This document shows positions 1 through 8,160 of a DNA stretch of 51,299 nt, one piece after another; the stretch's first letter is position 1; each line of letters starts with the position of its first letter. The notes under the pieces were generated by a model, which was not told the origin of the DNA, searched no databases, and saw only the letters and a list, made by a program, of their open reading frames with translations. Both the position numbers and the translations under genes were made by a program. The DNA lies in contig JAPKCC010000009.1 in NCBI GenBank assembly GCA_028823105.1, forward strand, positions 1 to 51,299, in the 5' to 3' direction. The stretch is from Phycisphaerales bacterium. Lineage in GTDB: Bacteria > Planctomycetota > Phycisphaerae > Phycisphaerales > SM1A02.

Positions 1-570
1 CTCGCCGGTCCCTCGGGGTGTGGAAAGAGCACCCTGCTCCTGCTGGCCGCCGGGCTGCTCGACGCCGAATCGGGGGAGATTGAGCTCGCCGGAAGATCGA
101 TCGCCAATGCTCGCGGCGGCCGTCGGGATGCCCTTCGTGCCGACCGGGTTGGCATGGTGTTCCAGACCCACCACCTGCTCCCCGGATTCACCGCGCGTGA
201 GAACGTCTCGGTGCCACTTCTCTTCGGAGGGGTTCGGCCTGCCCAACACGCCGCGATCGCTGATCCACTGCTCGACCGGCTGGGCATCTCCGACCCACTT
301 GTTCGCGTCGATCGGCTCAGTGTCGGGCAGCAACAGCGGGTGGCGATTGCTCGAGCGCTGGTCGGTGGACCCGCCGTGGTCTTCGCCGACGAACCCACGG
401 CGGCGCTCGACCCGGAGAACGCCGCGAATGCCGTCTCGCTTTTGAAAGACATCTGTCGCGAACGGAATGCCGCCCTCCTCCTTACCAGTCATGATCCTGG
501 ACTCGAGTCGGCGTTCTCGCGGGTGGTTCGATTCGAGGAACTGGCACAGACCTCGGAGGCCGTCGGATGA
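1..570 (+). CDS. ABC transporter ATP-binding protein, LolD/MacB-like (5' truncated by window edge)
   Basis: Frame 1 is open from base 1: LAGPSGCGKSTLL (Walker A), LSVGQQQRVAIARAL signature, VVFADEPTAALD Walker B; stop 568-570. Overlaps the next CDS by ATGA. Confidence 0.93.
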   Translation, partial: LAGPSGCGKSTLLLLAAGLLDAESGEIELAGRSIANARGGRRDALRADRVGMVFQTHHLLPGFTARENVSVPLLFGGVRPAQHAAIADPLLDRLGISDPLVRVDRLSVGQQQRVAIARALVGGPAVVFADEPTAALDPENAANAVSLLKDICRERNAALLLTSHDPGLESAFSRVVRFEELAQTSEAVG

Positions 571-1973
571 CCGATCTCAGGCTCATTCTGAAATCATTGA
601 TGGCGCGAGCCACTTCGACCGCGGTCACCTGTCTTCTGATCGCCATCGCGGTCGCGTTGCTCCTCTCGATGCTTTCTCTCCGGGAAGCAGGCAGACGTAG
701 TTTCACCCGAGGCGTCGGGAACGCGCATCTCGTGGTGAGCGGGGACTCAAGTCCGTTGGTCGCGGTGCTCAACGGGCTCTTCTATGCGAACCCGCCACGG
801 GCGGCGCTGCCGGAGTCGAAGGTCATCGAGATCACCACGAGCTTTCCGTGGGCCTGGGCGATCCCGACCCAGCTCGGCGATTCGTTCCGGGGATTTCCGG
901 TCATCGCGACGACGCCTCAGTTCCTCAAAGACTTCGAGCCGGCTCCTGGGGAGCCTTGGGTCTTCGCAGACGGAAGAAACATCGAGCGTCCCTTCGAGGT
1001 CGTTCTCGCGAGCGGCGTCGCTCGTGCCACTGGGCTGGGGATCGGTGATCGACTGCACCTCACGCATGGCATGGGCGTCGGCGGGTCTCCCCCCCCACGG
1101 GCTCCGGCCAGGCAGGAGTCCCAGGTCGTTTCGGTTCCTGGACCCATGGTCGATGAGGTCAATGAGGTCATGGAGGTCAATGAGGTCATGGAAGATGACC
1201 ACCATGGCCACGTGCACGCCGACGGCGGCGAGCACGTGCACGACGAAGTGGTCTTCGAAGTGGTCGGCGTGCTGGCACCGAGCGGCACGCACCATGATCG
1301 GCTCGTGATCACCGAACTTCAGGGCGCCTGGTTCATCCATGCGATCGACCGCCGCGAACTCGCGGGTCGGCCGGCGCCAGGCTCGGTCGAGCAACTTGAG
1401 GAAGCCGATCGGCTGATTACCGGGATCCTGCTCCGGACGCCGGTTCGGGCGGGGCGGAGCAGTGCGGCCATTCTCCAAGGCGCCTTTGATCGCTTGCGCA
1501 GGGACCCATCCATCACGGTGGCCTCCCCCTCGACGCAAGTGGATCGACTCTTCGGAATCGTCGCGAGTCTCGATGCCGTTTTCATCGCCTTGGGTGCGGG
1601 GATCCTGCTCTCCGGCGTGATCTCGGTGATGCTGGTCCTCTGGAATTCGATGGAACTTCGACGTCGGCAAATCGCCGTGCTGAGAGTCCTTGGTTGCCCG
1701 CAGCGACGGATTCTCGGTCTGGTACTGACGGAGAGTGCAATCATTGGTCTGGTTGGCGCGATCGCAGGCGGCTTGCTGGCGGTCGGCGGCGCCTCGCTGG
1801 CCGCTGGTCTTTTGGCGATCCGAACCGGCGTGGTCGTCTCGCCGAACGTTGATCCAAAGGCGGCGGTCCTCATCGCGGCGGGCACCGTCGCATTGGCGGC
1901 CCTGGCAGGCGTCGCACCGGCCATCAAGGCCTATCGCACCCCGGTCGCGGACAATCTCCGGCCGTTGGATTGA
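567..1973 (+). CDS. FtsX/MacB-type ABC transporter permease with His-rich periplasmic insert
   Basis: N-terminal TM, large extracytoplasmic region, three C-terminal TMs with an FtsX-like region (MELRRRQIAVLRVLGCPQRRILGLVLTESAIIGLVGAI); insert VDEVNEVMEVNEVMEDDHHGHVHADGGEHVHDE. Confidence 0.9.
   Translation: MTDLRLILKSLMARATSTAVTCLLIAIAVALLLSMLSLREAGRRSFTRGVGNAHLVVSGDSSPLVAVLNGLFYANPPRAALPESKVIEITTSFPWAWAIPTQLGDSFRGFPVIATTPQFLKDFEPAPGEPWVFADGRNIERPFEVVLASGVARATGLGIGDRLHLTHGMGVGGSPPPRAPARQESQVVSVPGPMVDEVNEVMEVNEVMEDDHHGHVHADGGEHVHDEVVFEVVGVLAPSGTHHDRLVITELQGAWFIHAIDRRELAGRPAPGSVEQLEEADRLITGILLRTPVRAGRSSAAILQGAFDRLRRDPSITVASPSTQVDRLFGIVASLDAVFIALGAGILLSGVISVMLVLWNSMELRRRQIAVLRVLGCPQRRILGLVLTESAIIGLVGAIAGGLLAVGGASLAAGLLAIRTGVVVSPNVDPKAAVLIAAGTVALAALAGVAPAIKAYRTPVADNLRPLD
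1148..1201 (+). repeat. In-frame 9-bp tandem repeat (ggtcgatga/ggtcaatga/ggtcatgga, about 6 units)
   Basis: ggtcgatga ggtcaatga ggtcatgga ggtcaatga ggtcatgga agatgacca read directly; encodes VDE-VNE-VME-VNE-VME. Confidence 0.9.
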
Positions 1974-2069
1974 GTCGCTGGCCACGGTGGGAGCAACCAA
2001 GCATCGTCTCGGAAGTACGATGATCGACCATCGGTCTTTTGTGGGCCGGTCTGGAGAAGCCAAGATCTC

Positions 2070-3161
2070 ATGAGATTCATCTGGGCGATCATCGCCGGCC
2101 TCTTTCTCGCTGCAGGCGTGTTGCTGTTTCGTTCGCCCGACGCGGCGCGGACGTCGCCCCCGGCGAATCCCGCCCCCACCTCCGACGCCGACGTTGATTC
2201 GCCGTCGCCGGTTGATCGAATCTCAAGTCTGGCGTCAACTGCGGACGTCGCGTCGCCTGAGGCGACCACCGCCACTACCGCAATCACCGCCACCGCCAGC
2301 ACGGCGGCGGTCATCGAGCCATCGAGCCTCCCTGAGGCCATCACGCCGCAAGACCAGTCGGTCACCGAGTTGACACATGTGCTCGTGGCCGGCGACACGC
2401 TTCAGTCCATCGCTCGACGCCGCTACGGCGACGAACGTCTCTGGCGAAAGATCGTCGATGCGAACCCGGATCTCGCCGCGGGAAAACTCGAACTGGGTGA
2501 CACCATCGAATTGCCGCCGTTGGAGTCGATCGAGGTGGTTGATCCCGCGGCATCCTTGATCGCCGATCTCGATGCCGGCCGGTCCGCGCGGCCGGCGACC
2601 TCGACTGACGCCGAGCCGATCGAGGTGGCTCCAGAAGCACCGAGGCTCGATCTTGGCCTCGATCGGGAGATCCTCGATGCCACGGTCGTACCCGGTGATC
2701 TCGTCCGGCTCGCCGACGATCGGTTCGTCGCAGACGGCGAGTTCACCATTCGTGGCAAAGGCACCCGCGAGGCACCGTACCGCGTGAGTTGGGAACTTCT
2801 AGCCAGTGCCGCGGATACCTACCGACCAAGCCTCGGCGAGCGAGCGATTCCACAGCGGATCGCCGCGTTGGATGGCGCGTGGATCCGGATCGACGGATAC
2901 GTCGCATTCCCGCTTGGTGGCGAGGAAGCCACCGAAATTCTCGTGATACTCAACCAGTGGGATGGTTGTTGCATCGGCGTGCCCCCAACGCCATATGACG
3001 CCATCGAGGTGGCGCTTACCAACGCGGTGCCTCGGTCCCAACGCCACGCCATCTCCTTTGGCACACTGGTGGGAAGACTCCAAGTCTCCCCGTACCTCGT
3101 CGAGAACTGGTTGGTCGGCCTCTATCTCATGGACGATGCCGAAATCAGTCTCGAACTCTGA
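2070..3161 (+). CDS. LysM domain protein with C-terminal DUF3299-like domain
   Basis: N-terminal TM/signal; LysM: THVLVAGDTLQSIARRRYGDERLWRKIVDANPDLAAGKLELGDTIELPP; C-terminal IDGYVAFPLGGEEATEILVILNQWDGCCIGVPPTPYDAIEVAL resembles DUF3299. Confidence 0.82.
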   Translation: MRFIWAIIAGLFLAAGVLLFRSPDAARTSPPANPAPTSDADVDSPSPVDRISSLASTADVASPEATTATTAITATASTAAVIEPSSLPEAITPQDQSVTELTHVLVAGDTLQSIARRRYGDERLWRKIVDANPDLAAGKLELGDTIELPPLESIEVVDPAASLIADLDAGRSARPATSTDAEPIEVAPEAPRLDLGLDREILDATVVPGDLVRLADDRFVADGEFTIRGKGTREAPYRVSWELLASAADTYRPSLGERAIPQRIAALDGAWIRIDGYVAFPLGGEEATEILVILNQWDGCCIGVPPTPYDAIEVALTNAVPRSQRHAISFGTLVGRLQVSPYLVENWLVGLYLMDDAEISLEL

Positions 3162-3197
3162 ACGATCCTCCACGCCTCCTCATCGGAATCAACCGAA

Positions 3198-4940
3198 ATG
3201 CTCATTCCGCTCCTTCTCGCCTTCGGCCCACTGCAAACCGCACCGCCTTGGGATGGATACCTCGATGACACCTCGTTGTCGACCCGTCTGCAAGGCTGGA
3301 CGACGGCCTTCCCGGAACATGTCCGGGTCGACGCATATGGCACCAGCCGAGAAGGTCGTCCGCTGATGGTCGCGACCCTCGCGGGCGATCTGGCCACCGC
3401 CGGGTCGAAGCCAGCGATCCTGGTGGTCGCGGGGCTCGACGGCCTTCATCCCGCGGGAACGGAGTATGCGGTTCGAATCGCCGAACTGTTGCTGGCCGAA
3501 CACTTGGAATCACTTGGTGAAACGACGATCTACGTACTTCCCATCGCCAACCCCGACGGGATCGCCGCCAATCGTGGCAAGGTGAACTTGGGCCGGCGCG
3601 GGGTGAGTCGTCAGGTCGACGGCGATCGAGACGGCACCATTGATGAGGATGGTCCGCGCGATCTCAACGGTGACGGCGTGATCTCGCAGATGCGCTGGCT
3701 TGATCCGCCGCTCTCCAGACCAGCCACGCACCTTCCCGACCCGGCCGAGCCACGGCTCATGAAGACCCCCGACCGTGCCAAGGGCGAAGAGGCGACGCAC
3801 GTGATGATGATCGAAGGCGTTGATGAAGATGGCGACGGTCTGGTCGCCGAAGACGGTCCCGGAGAAGTCCGGCTCGATCGGAACTTCCCCCATCTCTGGC
3901 AGGAGCATTCGGTCGACGCCGGCCCCTACCCGCTGAGTGAGCGGGAGTCCTTGGCGATCGTCGAATTCGTGCTGGCTCATCCAAGAATCGTGGCCGCGGT
4001 CGTCTACGGACCGAACGACTCGGTGGTGGCGATTCCCCCAAGTGACAAGAAGGATCAGACGAACCAGACTCCCCTGGGCATCGATGCCGGCGACAAGAGT
4101 CTCTACACGAAGATCTCCGAGGCGTACGCCGAACACACTTCGCAAAAACGAGCGTCCAACGACGGTGATGAGGGCGGACTCCATTCCTGGCTATACGCGC
4201 ATCGCGGTATTCCCACTGTCTCGAGCAACGGATGGGGTCGTCCGGATCCGACCGCACCGGAAGAAGTCGCGCCGGTGGAGGCTCCCGAAGAAGACAAACC
4301 GCCGGTCGAGGCCGACGGGGGCACCAAAGATGCCGAGACCGAAGAGGTAAAGAAAGAGGAACCACCGAAACCTGCGGACGCTGAAGCGGCCGGCTGGCTG
4401 GCCTGGTCAGATGTGGATCGCGATGGAAGTGGCTTTGTCGAATGGCAGTCGTTCGAGCACCCCACTTTCGGCACCGTCGAAATCGGTGGCATGGTGCCGG
4501 GCTTCAGGTTGAATCCCCCGGCGGACCGGCTGGATGAGATCGCACGCGAGCAAGTTGCCTTCCTTGTCGCCTTCTCGGCGATGCAGCCGGACGTTTCGAT
4601 CGAAGGACCGGAGGTCGAAGCCGTCGGCCACGGAACCTATCGCGTCCGGATGGCAATGGTGAACGCCGGCGGTATGCCGACCCGGACCTCGATGGCTCGC
4701 CGCAACCGGGCGATTCGTCCGATTGTCGTTCGGCTGGAGCTCGAACGGGATCAGATTCTTGACGGTGCGCCCGTCAATCGCATCGACGGGCTCGACGGCG
4801 ATGGCGGACGGGCGACCCTGGACTGGGTCATCCGGCCCAAAGCGAATTCCGTGAGGATTCGGATCGACGATCCGCTCACCGGGGTTCGGACGATCGAAGT
4901 TCCCTTGCCGCAGCAAGGACCAGAGGGAGACGCATCGTGA
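3198..4940 (+). CDS. M14 carboxypeptidase-family protein with substituted metal-site residues (predicted pseudopeptidase)
   Basis: Collinear with the downstream M14 protein (NPDG, DxDxDG loops, LDRNFP, GIPTVSSNGW), but DGLH lies opposite HGNE and VYGPND opposite SYHNTG. Confidence 0.82.
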   Translation: MLIPLLLAFGPLQTAPPWDGYLDDTSLSTRLQGWTTAFPEHVRVDAYGTSREGRPLMVATLAGDLATAGSKPAILVVAGLDGLHPAGTEYAVRIAELLLAEHLESLGETTIYVLPIANPDGIAANRGKVNLGRRGVSRQVDGDRDGTIDEDGPRDLNGDGVISQMRWLDPPLSRPATHLPDPAEPRLMKTPDRAKGEEATHVMMIEGVDEDGDGLVAEDGPGEVRLDRNFPHLWQEHSVDAGPYPLSERESLAIVEFVLAHPRIVAAVVYGPNDSVVAIPPSDKKDQTNQTPLGIDAGDKSLYTKISEAYAEHTSQKRASNDGDEGGLHSWLYAHRGIPTVSSNGWGRPDPTAPEEVAPVEAPEEDKPPVEADGGTKDAETEEVKKEEPPKPADAEAAGWLAWSDVDRDGSGFVEWQSFEHPTFGTVEIGGMVPGFRLNPPADRLDEIAREQVAFLVAFSAMQPDVSIEGPEVEAVGHGTYRVRMAMVNAGGMPTRTSMARRNRAIRPIVVRLELERDQILDGAPVNRIDGLDGDGGRATLDWVIRPKANSVRIRIDDPLTGVRTIEVPLPQQGPEGDAS

Positions 4941-6727
4941 ACCAGCATGGAATTACAGACCGTCTGTGTCATCTCGGCCTCGGCGTAGTCTTCGCCCTCC
5001 CGTTCGCAGCGGCTTCTCGCTCCGCGAATGCGCAGCAGCAGATCGAGGCCGAGGTTCCGATCGCCTTCAATCGCTTCTACGACTACGACGATCTCTCGGC
5101 GACCATGGCGGTTCTCGCCGCCGCGCACCCGAAACTTTGCTCGATCCACTCGATCGGAACGAGCGAACAGGGACGCGAGATGTGGCTGCTGACCATCAAC
5201 AATCCCGAGACCGGGCCGGATCTCGCGAAGCCTGCCATGTGGATCGACGGAAACGTCCACGGCAATGAGGTTCAGGCGGGTGAGACCGTCCTCTACGCGG
5301 CCTGGTATTTGCTCGAAGGATATGACGAGGTCCCCGCGATCCGCGAGCTCGTGGACGCGAACGCTTTCTATCTGCTTCCCTCGGTGAACCCCGACGGCCG
5401 CGCGGGCTGGTTCCGTGATCCACACACCCCGAACTCGAACCGAACCGGTCTGCGACCGACCGACAACGATGCTGATGGCCTGCTCGACGAGGACGGTCCG
5501 GAGGACCTCGATGGGGACGGGCACATCGGCCGCATGTGGCGGCCGGATCCCAACGGGACGCATCGTCGCAACGAACGTGACCCGCGGATTTTCGAACGGG
5601 TTCCCGCGGTGCCGGGCCCTGACGGGCGCATCATGCGTGGAAAATGGTCGATGGCCGGAAGCGAAGGCATCGACAACGATGGAGATGGTCGGATCAACGA
5701 GGATGGTGAGGGCGGCTACGACATGAACCGCAACTGGCCGAGTGACTGGCAGCCCACGCACGTTCAGCGCGGTGCGGGGACGCACCCGTTCAGTTATTCC
5801 GAGACCCGAAACGTCGGCGACTTCATCCGTGCCCATCCCAACATCGCCGCGGGCCAGAGTTATCACAACACCGGCGGAATGATCCTCCGCGGCCCGGGTA
5901 CGCCCTACGAATCCGGCAACTATCCTCGCGCCGATCTCCGGGTCTACGACGCCCTCGGCGCGGCGGGCGAGGAGCTGCTCCCCCACTACCGATACATGGT
6001 CATTCATTCGGATCTGTATCCCGTCCACGGAGGGTTCGTGAACTGGCTCTCCGAAGGACTCGGCATCGTGAGTTTTACCAACGAACTGTGGTCGGAGAAA
6101 CGAATCACGCAGAACGGTTCCAACGGCCTCGCCGACGAGGCCGCGAGAATGCGATGGCAGGATCGAGTCTTGTTCGGCCAGACCCACAGCGACTGGACCG
6201 AAGTCGATCATCCCGAATTCGGAAAAGTCCTCGTTGGCGGAGGTACCAAGTACTCCCGTCGGACTCCGCCGCCGTTCATGCTCGAAGAGGAGGCTCACCG
6301 CAACTTCGCCTTCACGATGTTTCATGCTTCGGAGATGCCATCCCTCCGGCTCAACGAGATCATCACCAAGGACCTCGGTGACGGCGTCTGGCAGGTTGAC
6401 CTGGAGATCGCCAACGATCGGATCATTCCAACCCGTCTCGCGCATGCGGCATCGAACAGGATCGGGTTGCCCGATTTCTTGAGTTTCGAGGCGGGCGAGG
6501 GAACAGAGATCCTGCTCGCAGGGCCGGCGACGAATCGATTCGCAAAGACCTTCGACCCCGTCGAATTCAAACCGGAGCGTTTGAAGGTCGAGGCTGGGAT
6601 CAAGGGTAGGAGCATCTCGACCTTCCGGTACATCTTGGCCAGCGATGGCCCGCCGACCGGGACGTTTCATTACCAAGCGACGAAGGCGGCCGATATCACG
6701 ATTCCGCTCGAAGTCGTGGTGGAATGA
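4937..6727 (+). CDS. M14 family zinc carboxypeptidase
   Basis: IDGNVHGNEVQAGE (HxxE), SVNPDGR, YDMNRNWPSDW, GQSYHNTGG, VSFTNELW motifs; signal-like N-terminus; 4-bp overlap with the preceding gene. Confidence 0.9.
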   Translation: MNQHGITDRLCHLGLGVVFALPFAAASRSANAQQQIEAEVPIAFNRFYDYDDLSATMAVLAAAHPKLCSIHSIGTSEQGREMWLLTINNPETGPDLAKPAMWIDGNVHGNEVQAGETVLYAAWYLLEGYDEVPAIRELVDANAFYLLPSVNPDGRAGWFRDPHTPNSNRTGLRPTDNDADGLLDEDGPEDLDGDGHIGRMWRPDPNGTHRRNERDPRIFERVPAVPGPDGRIMRGKWSMAGSEGIDNDGDGRINEDGEGGYDMNRNWPSDWQPTHVQRGAGTHPFSYSETRNVGDFIRAHPNIAAGQSYHNTGGMILRGPGTPYESGNYPRADLRVYDALGAAGEELLPHYRYMVIHSDLYPVHGGFVNWLSEGLGIVSFTNELWSEKRITQNGSNGLADEAARMRWQDRVLFGQTHSDWTEVDHPEFGKVLVGGGTKYSRRTPPPFMLEEEAHRNFAFTMFHASEMPSLRLNEIITKDLGDGVWQVDLEIANDRIIPTRLAHAASNRIGLPDFLSFEAGEGTEILLAGPATNRFAKTFDPVEFKPERLKVEAGIKGRSISTFRYILASDGPPTGTFHYQATKAADITIPLEVVVE

Positions 6728-6749
6728 TCTTGAGGCGGATACAGGCGTC

Positions 6750-8015
6750 ATGGTGAGTCGGGAACAGATTTCGATCGCGATCATTGGTGCCGGTGCGGCG
6801 GGGCTGATGGCGGCGATACATGCCGGTCGATCCTCCGAGGGACGGCTCGGCCCGATTGTGGCCTTTGATGGGGCTCGAACTATTGGGGCGAAGATCCTCG
6901 TGGCGGGCGGTGGGCGTTGCAACGTCACTCATCATGAGGTACTCCCCGAGGACTACGCGGGCTCGAGCAGAAACGCGATCCGAAAAGTGCTTCGCGCCTA
7001 TCCAGTGGACGCGGTGATCGCTTTCTTCGAAGCAGAAGGCGTCACGCTCAAGCGGGAGGACACCGGCAAGCTCTTTCCGACGACGAACAAGGCGAGAACG
7101 GTGCTTGACGCGCTGCTCCGCTCGGTCGAGAACGCCGGTGCCGAAGTGCGACACCCCGCTCGCATCGACTCGATCGATCCAGTACCCGATGGCTTTCACA
7201 TCCAGGGCGACGAGCTTGACGTTCATGCGGAACGGGTGATTCTCTGCACCGGTGGAAAAGCGCTTCCAAAGACGGGGTCCGACGGGCTGGGGCTAGAAAT
7301 CGTTCAGCGACTGGGACACTCGGTGACCGCCGCGATCCATCCGGCGCTGGTCCCGCTACTCCTGCCCGAAGGCGATGCGGTCTGTGAGCTCTCAGGGATC
7401 GCGGCACCGGTGACGTTGTCGATCCGCACCGGGGCCGGCCGGCCGATCGCGGCGTATTCCGCCCCCATCCTCTGCACGCACTTCGGCGTCTCCGGGCCTG
7501 TTGTGCTTGATGCGAGCCGGTATCTCCTCGCCGCTCGTGCCGCGGGCGAGGCTGCCGAGGCATACGTCGACTGGCTTCCGGATGAGGATCGCGGCGAGTT
7601 CGAGCGTGCGATGCTCTCCTCGTCCGGGCAGGTGACTTGCCAAGGAATTCTCCGAGGTCGATTTCCGGAGCGGCTCTTGCGGATGCTTCTTCTCGCGGGT
7701 GGGGTCGACGCTACGGATCGCGTTCGAACCCTCACCAAGGTTCAACGAATCGGTGTGCTTGAGGCGTTGTTCAATCATCGCCTCGACGTGGTTGGTGATC
7801 GTGGGTACACCTTCGCGGAAGCGACCGCGGGAGGCGTTCCGCTTTCGGAGATCCGGCTCGACTCGATGGAATCCCGCATCGTCCCGGGCCTCCATCTCGC
7901 GGGTGAAATCTGCGACGTCGATGGTCGGGTCGGCGGGTTCAATTTTCAATGGGCCTGGGCGAGCGGGTTCCTTGCCGGACGAGCCGCGAGCCGCCTCGCT
8001 GCCCAGACCTCCTGA
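6750..8015 (+). CDS. HI0933/YhiN-like FAD-dependent oxidoreductase
   Basis: IAIIGAGAAGLMAAIHAG Rossmann motif; GAKILVAGGGRCNVTH; GEICDVDGRVGGFNFQWAWASG C-terminal motif. Start set to the internal ATG at 6750. Confidence 0.9.
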   Translation: MVSREQISIAIIGAGAAGLMAAIHAGRSSEGRLGPIVAFDGARTIGAKILVAGGGRCNVTHHEVLPEDYAGSSRNAIRKVLRAYPVDAVIAFFEAEGVTLKREDTGKLFPTTNKARTVLDALLRSVENAGAEVRHPARIDSIDPVPDGFHIQGDELDVHAERVILCTGGKALPKTGSDGLGLEIVQRLGHSVTAAIHPALVPLLLPEGDAVCELSGIAAPVTLSIRTGAGRPIAAYSAPILCTHFGVSGPVVLDASRYLLAARAAGEAAEAYVDWLPDEDRGEFERAMLSSSGQVTCQGILRGRFPERLLRMLLLAGGVDATDRVRTLTKVQRIGVLEALFNHRLDVVGDRGYTFAEATAGGVPLSEIRLDSMESRIVPGLHLAGEICDVDGRVGGFNFQWAWASGFLAGRAASRLAAQTS

Positions 8016-8063
8016 TCAGCACGGGAGAATGGTCAGGCAAGTAGCATGCGACCCACGAAGAAC

Positions 8064-8137
8064 GGGCTGGTAGCTCAGCGGTCCAGAGCCCCCGACTCAT
8101 AATCGGTGAGACCCCGGTTCGAATCCGGGCCGGCCCA
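8064..8137 (+). tRNA. tRNA with CAT anticodon (tRNA-Met or tRNA-Ile2/lysidine type)
   Basis: gggctgg...ccggccc acceptor, gctc/gagc D stem, anticodon loop ctcataa (CAT), cccgg ttcgaat ccggg T arm; discriminator a; no encoded CCA. Confidence 0.9.
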
Positions 8138-8160
8138 TCTCTCGCTCTTCGTCCGGTCGT

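Noticed and set aside
747-2063. 438-aa minus-strand ORF
   Set aside because: Antisense to the ABC permease; composition is that of a shadow ORF with no recognisable motif.
4751-6928. 725-aa minus-strand ORF opposite the M14 gene
   Set aside because: Antisense to two strongly supported coding genes; Arg/Pro/Val-rich shadow translation typical of high-GC DNA.
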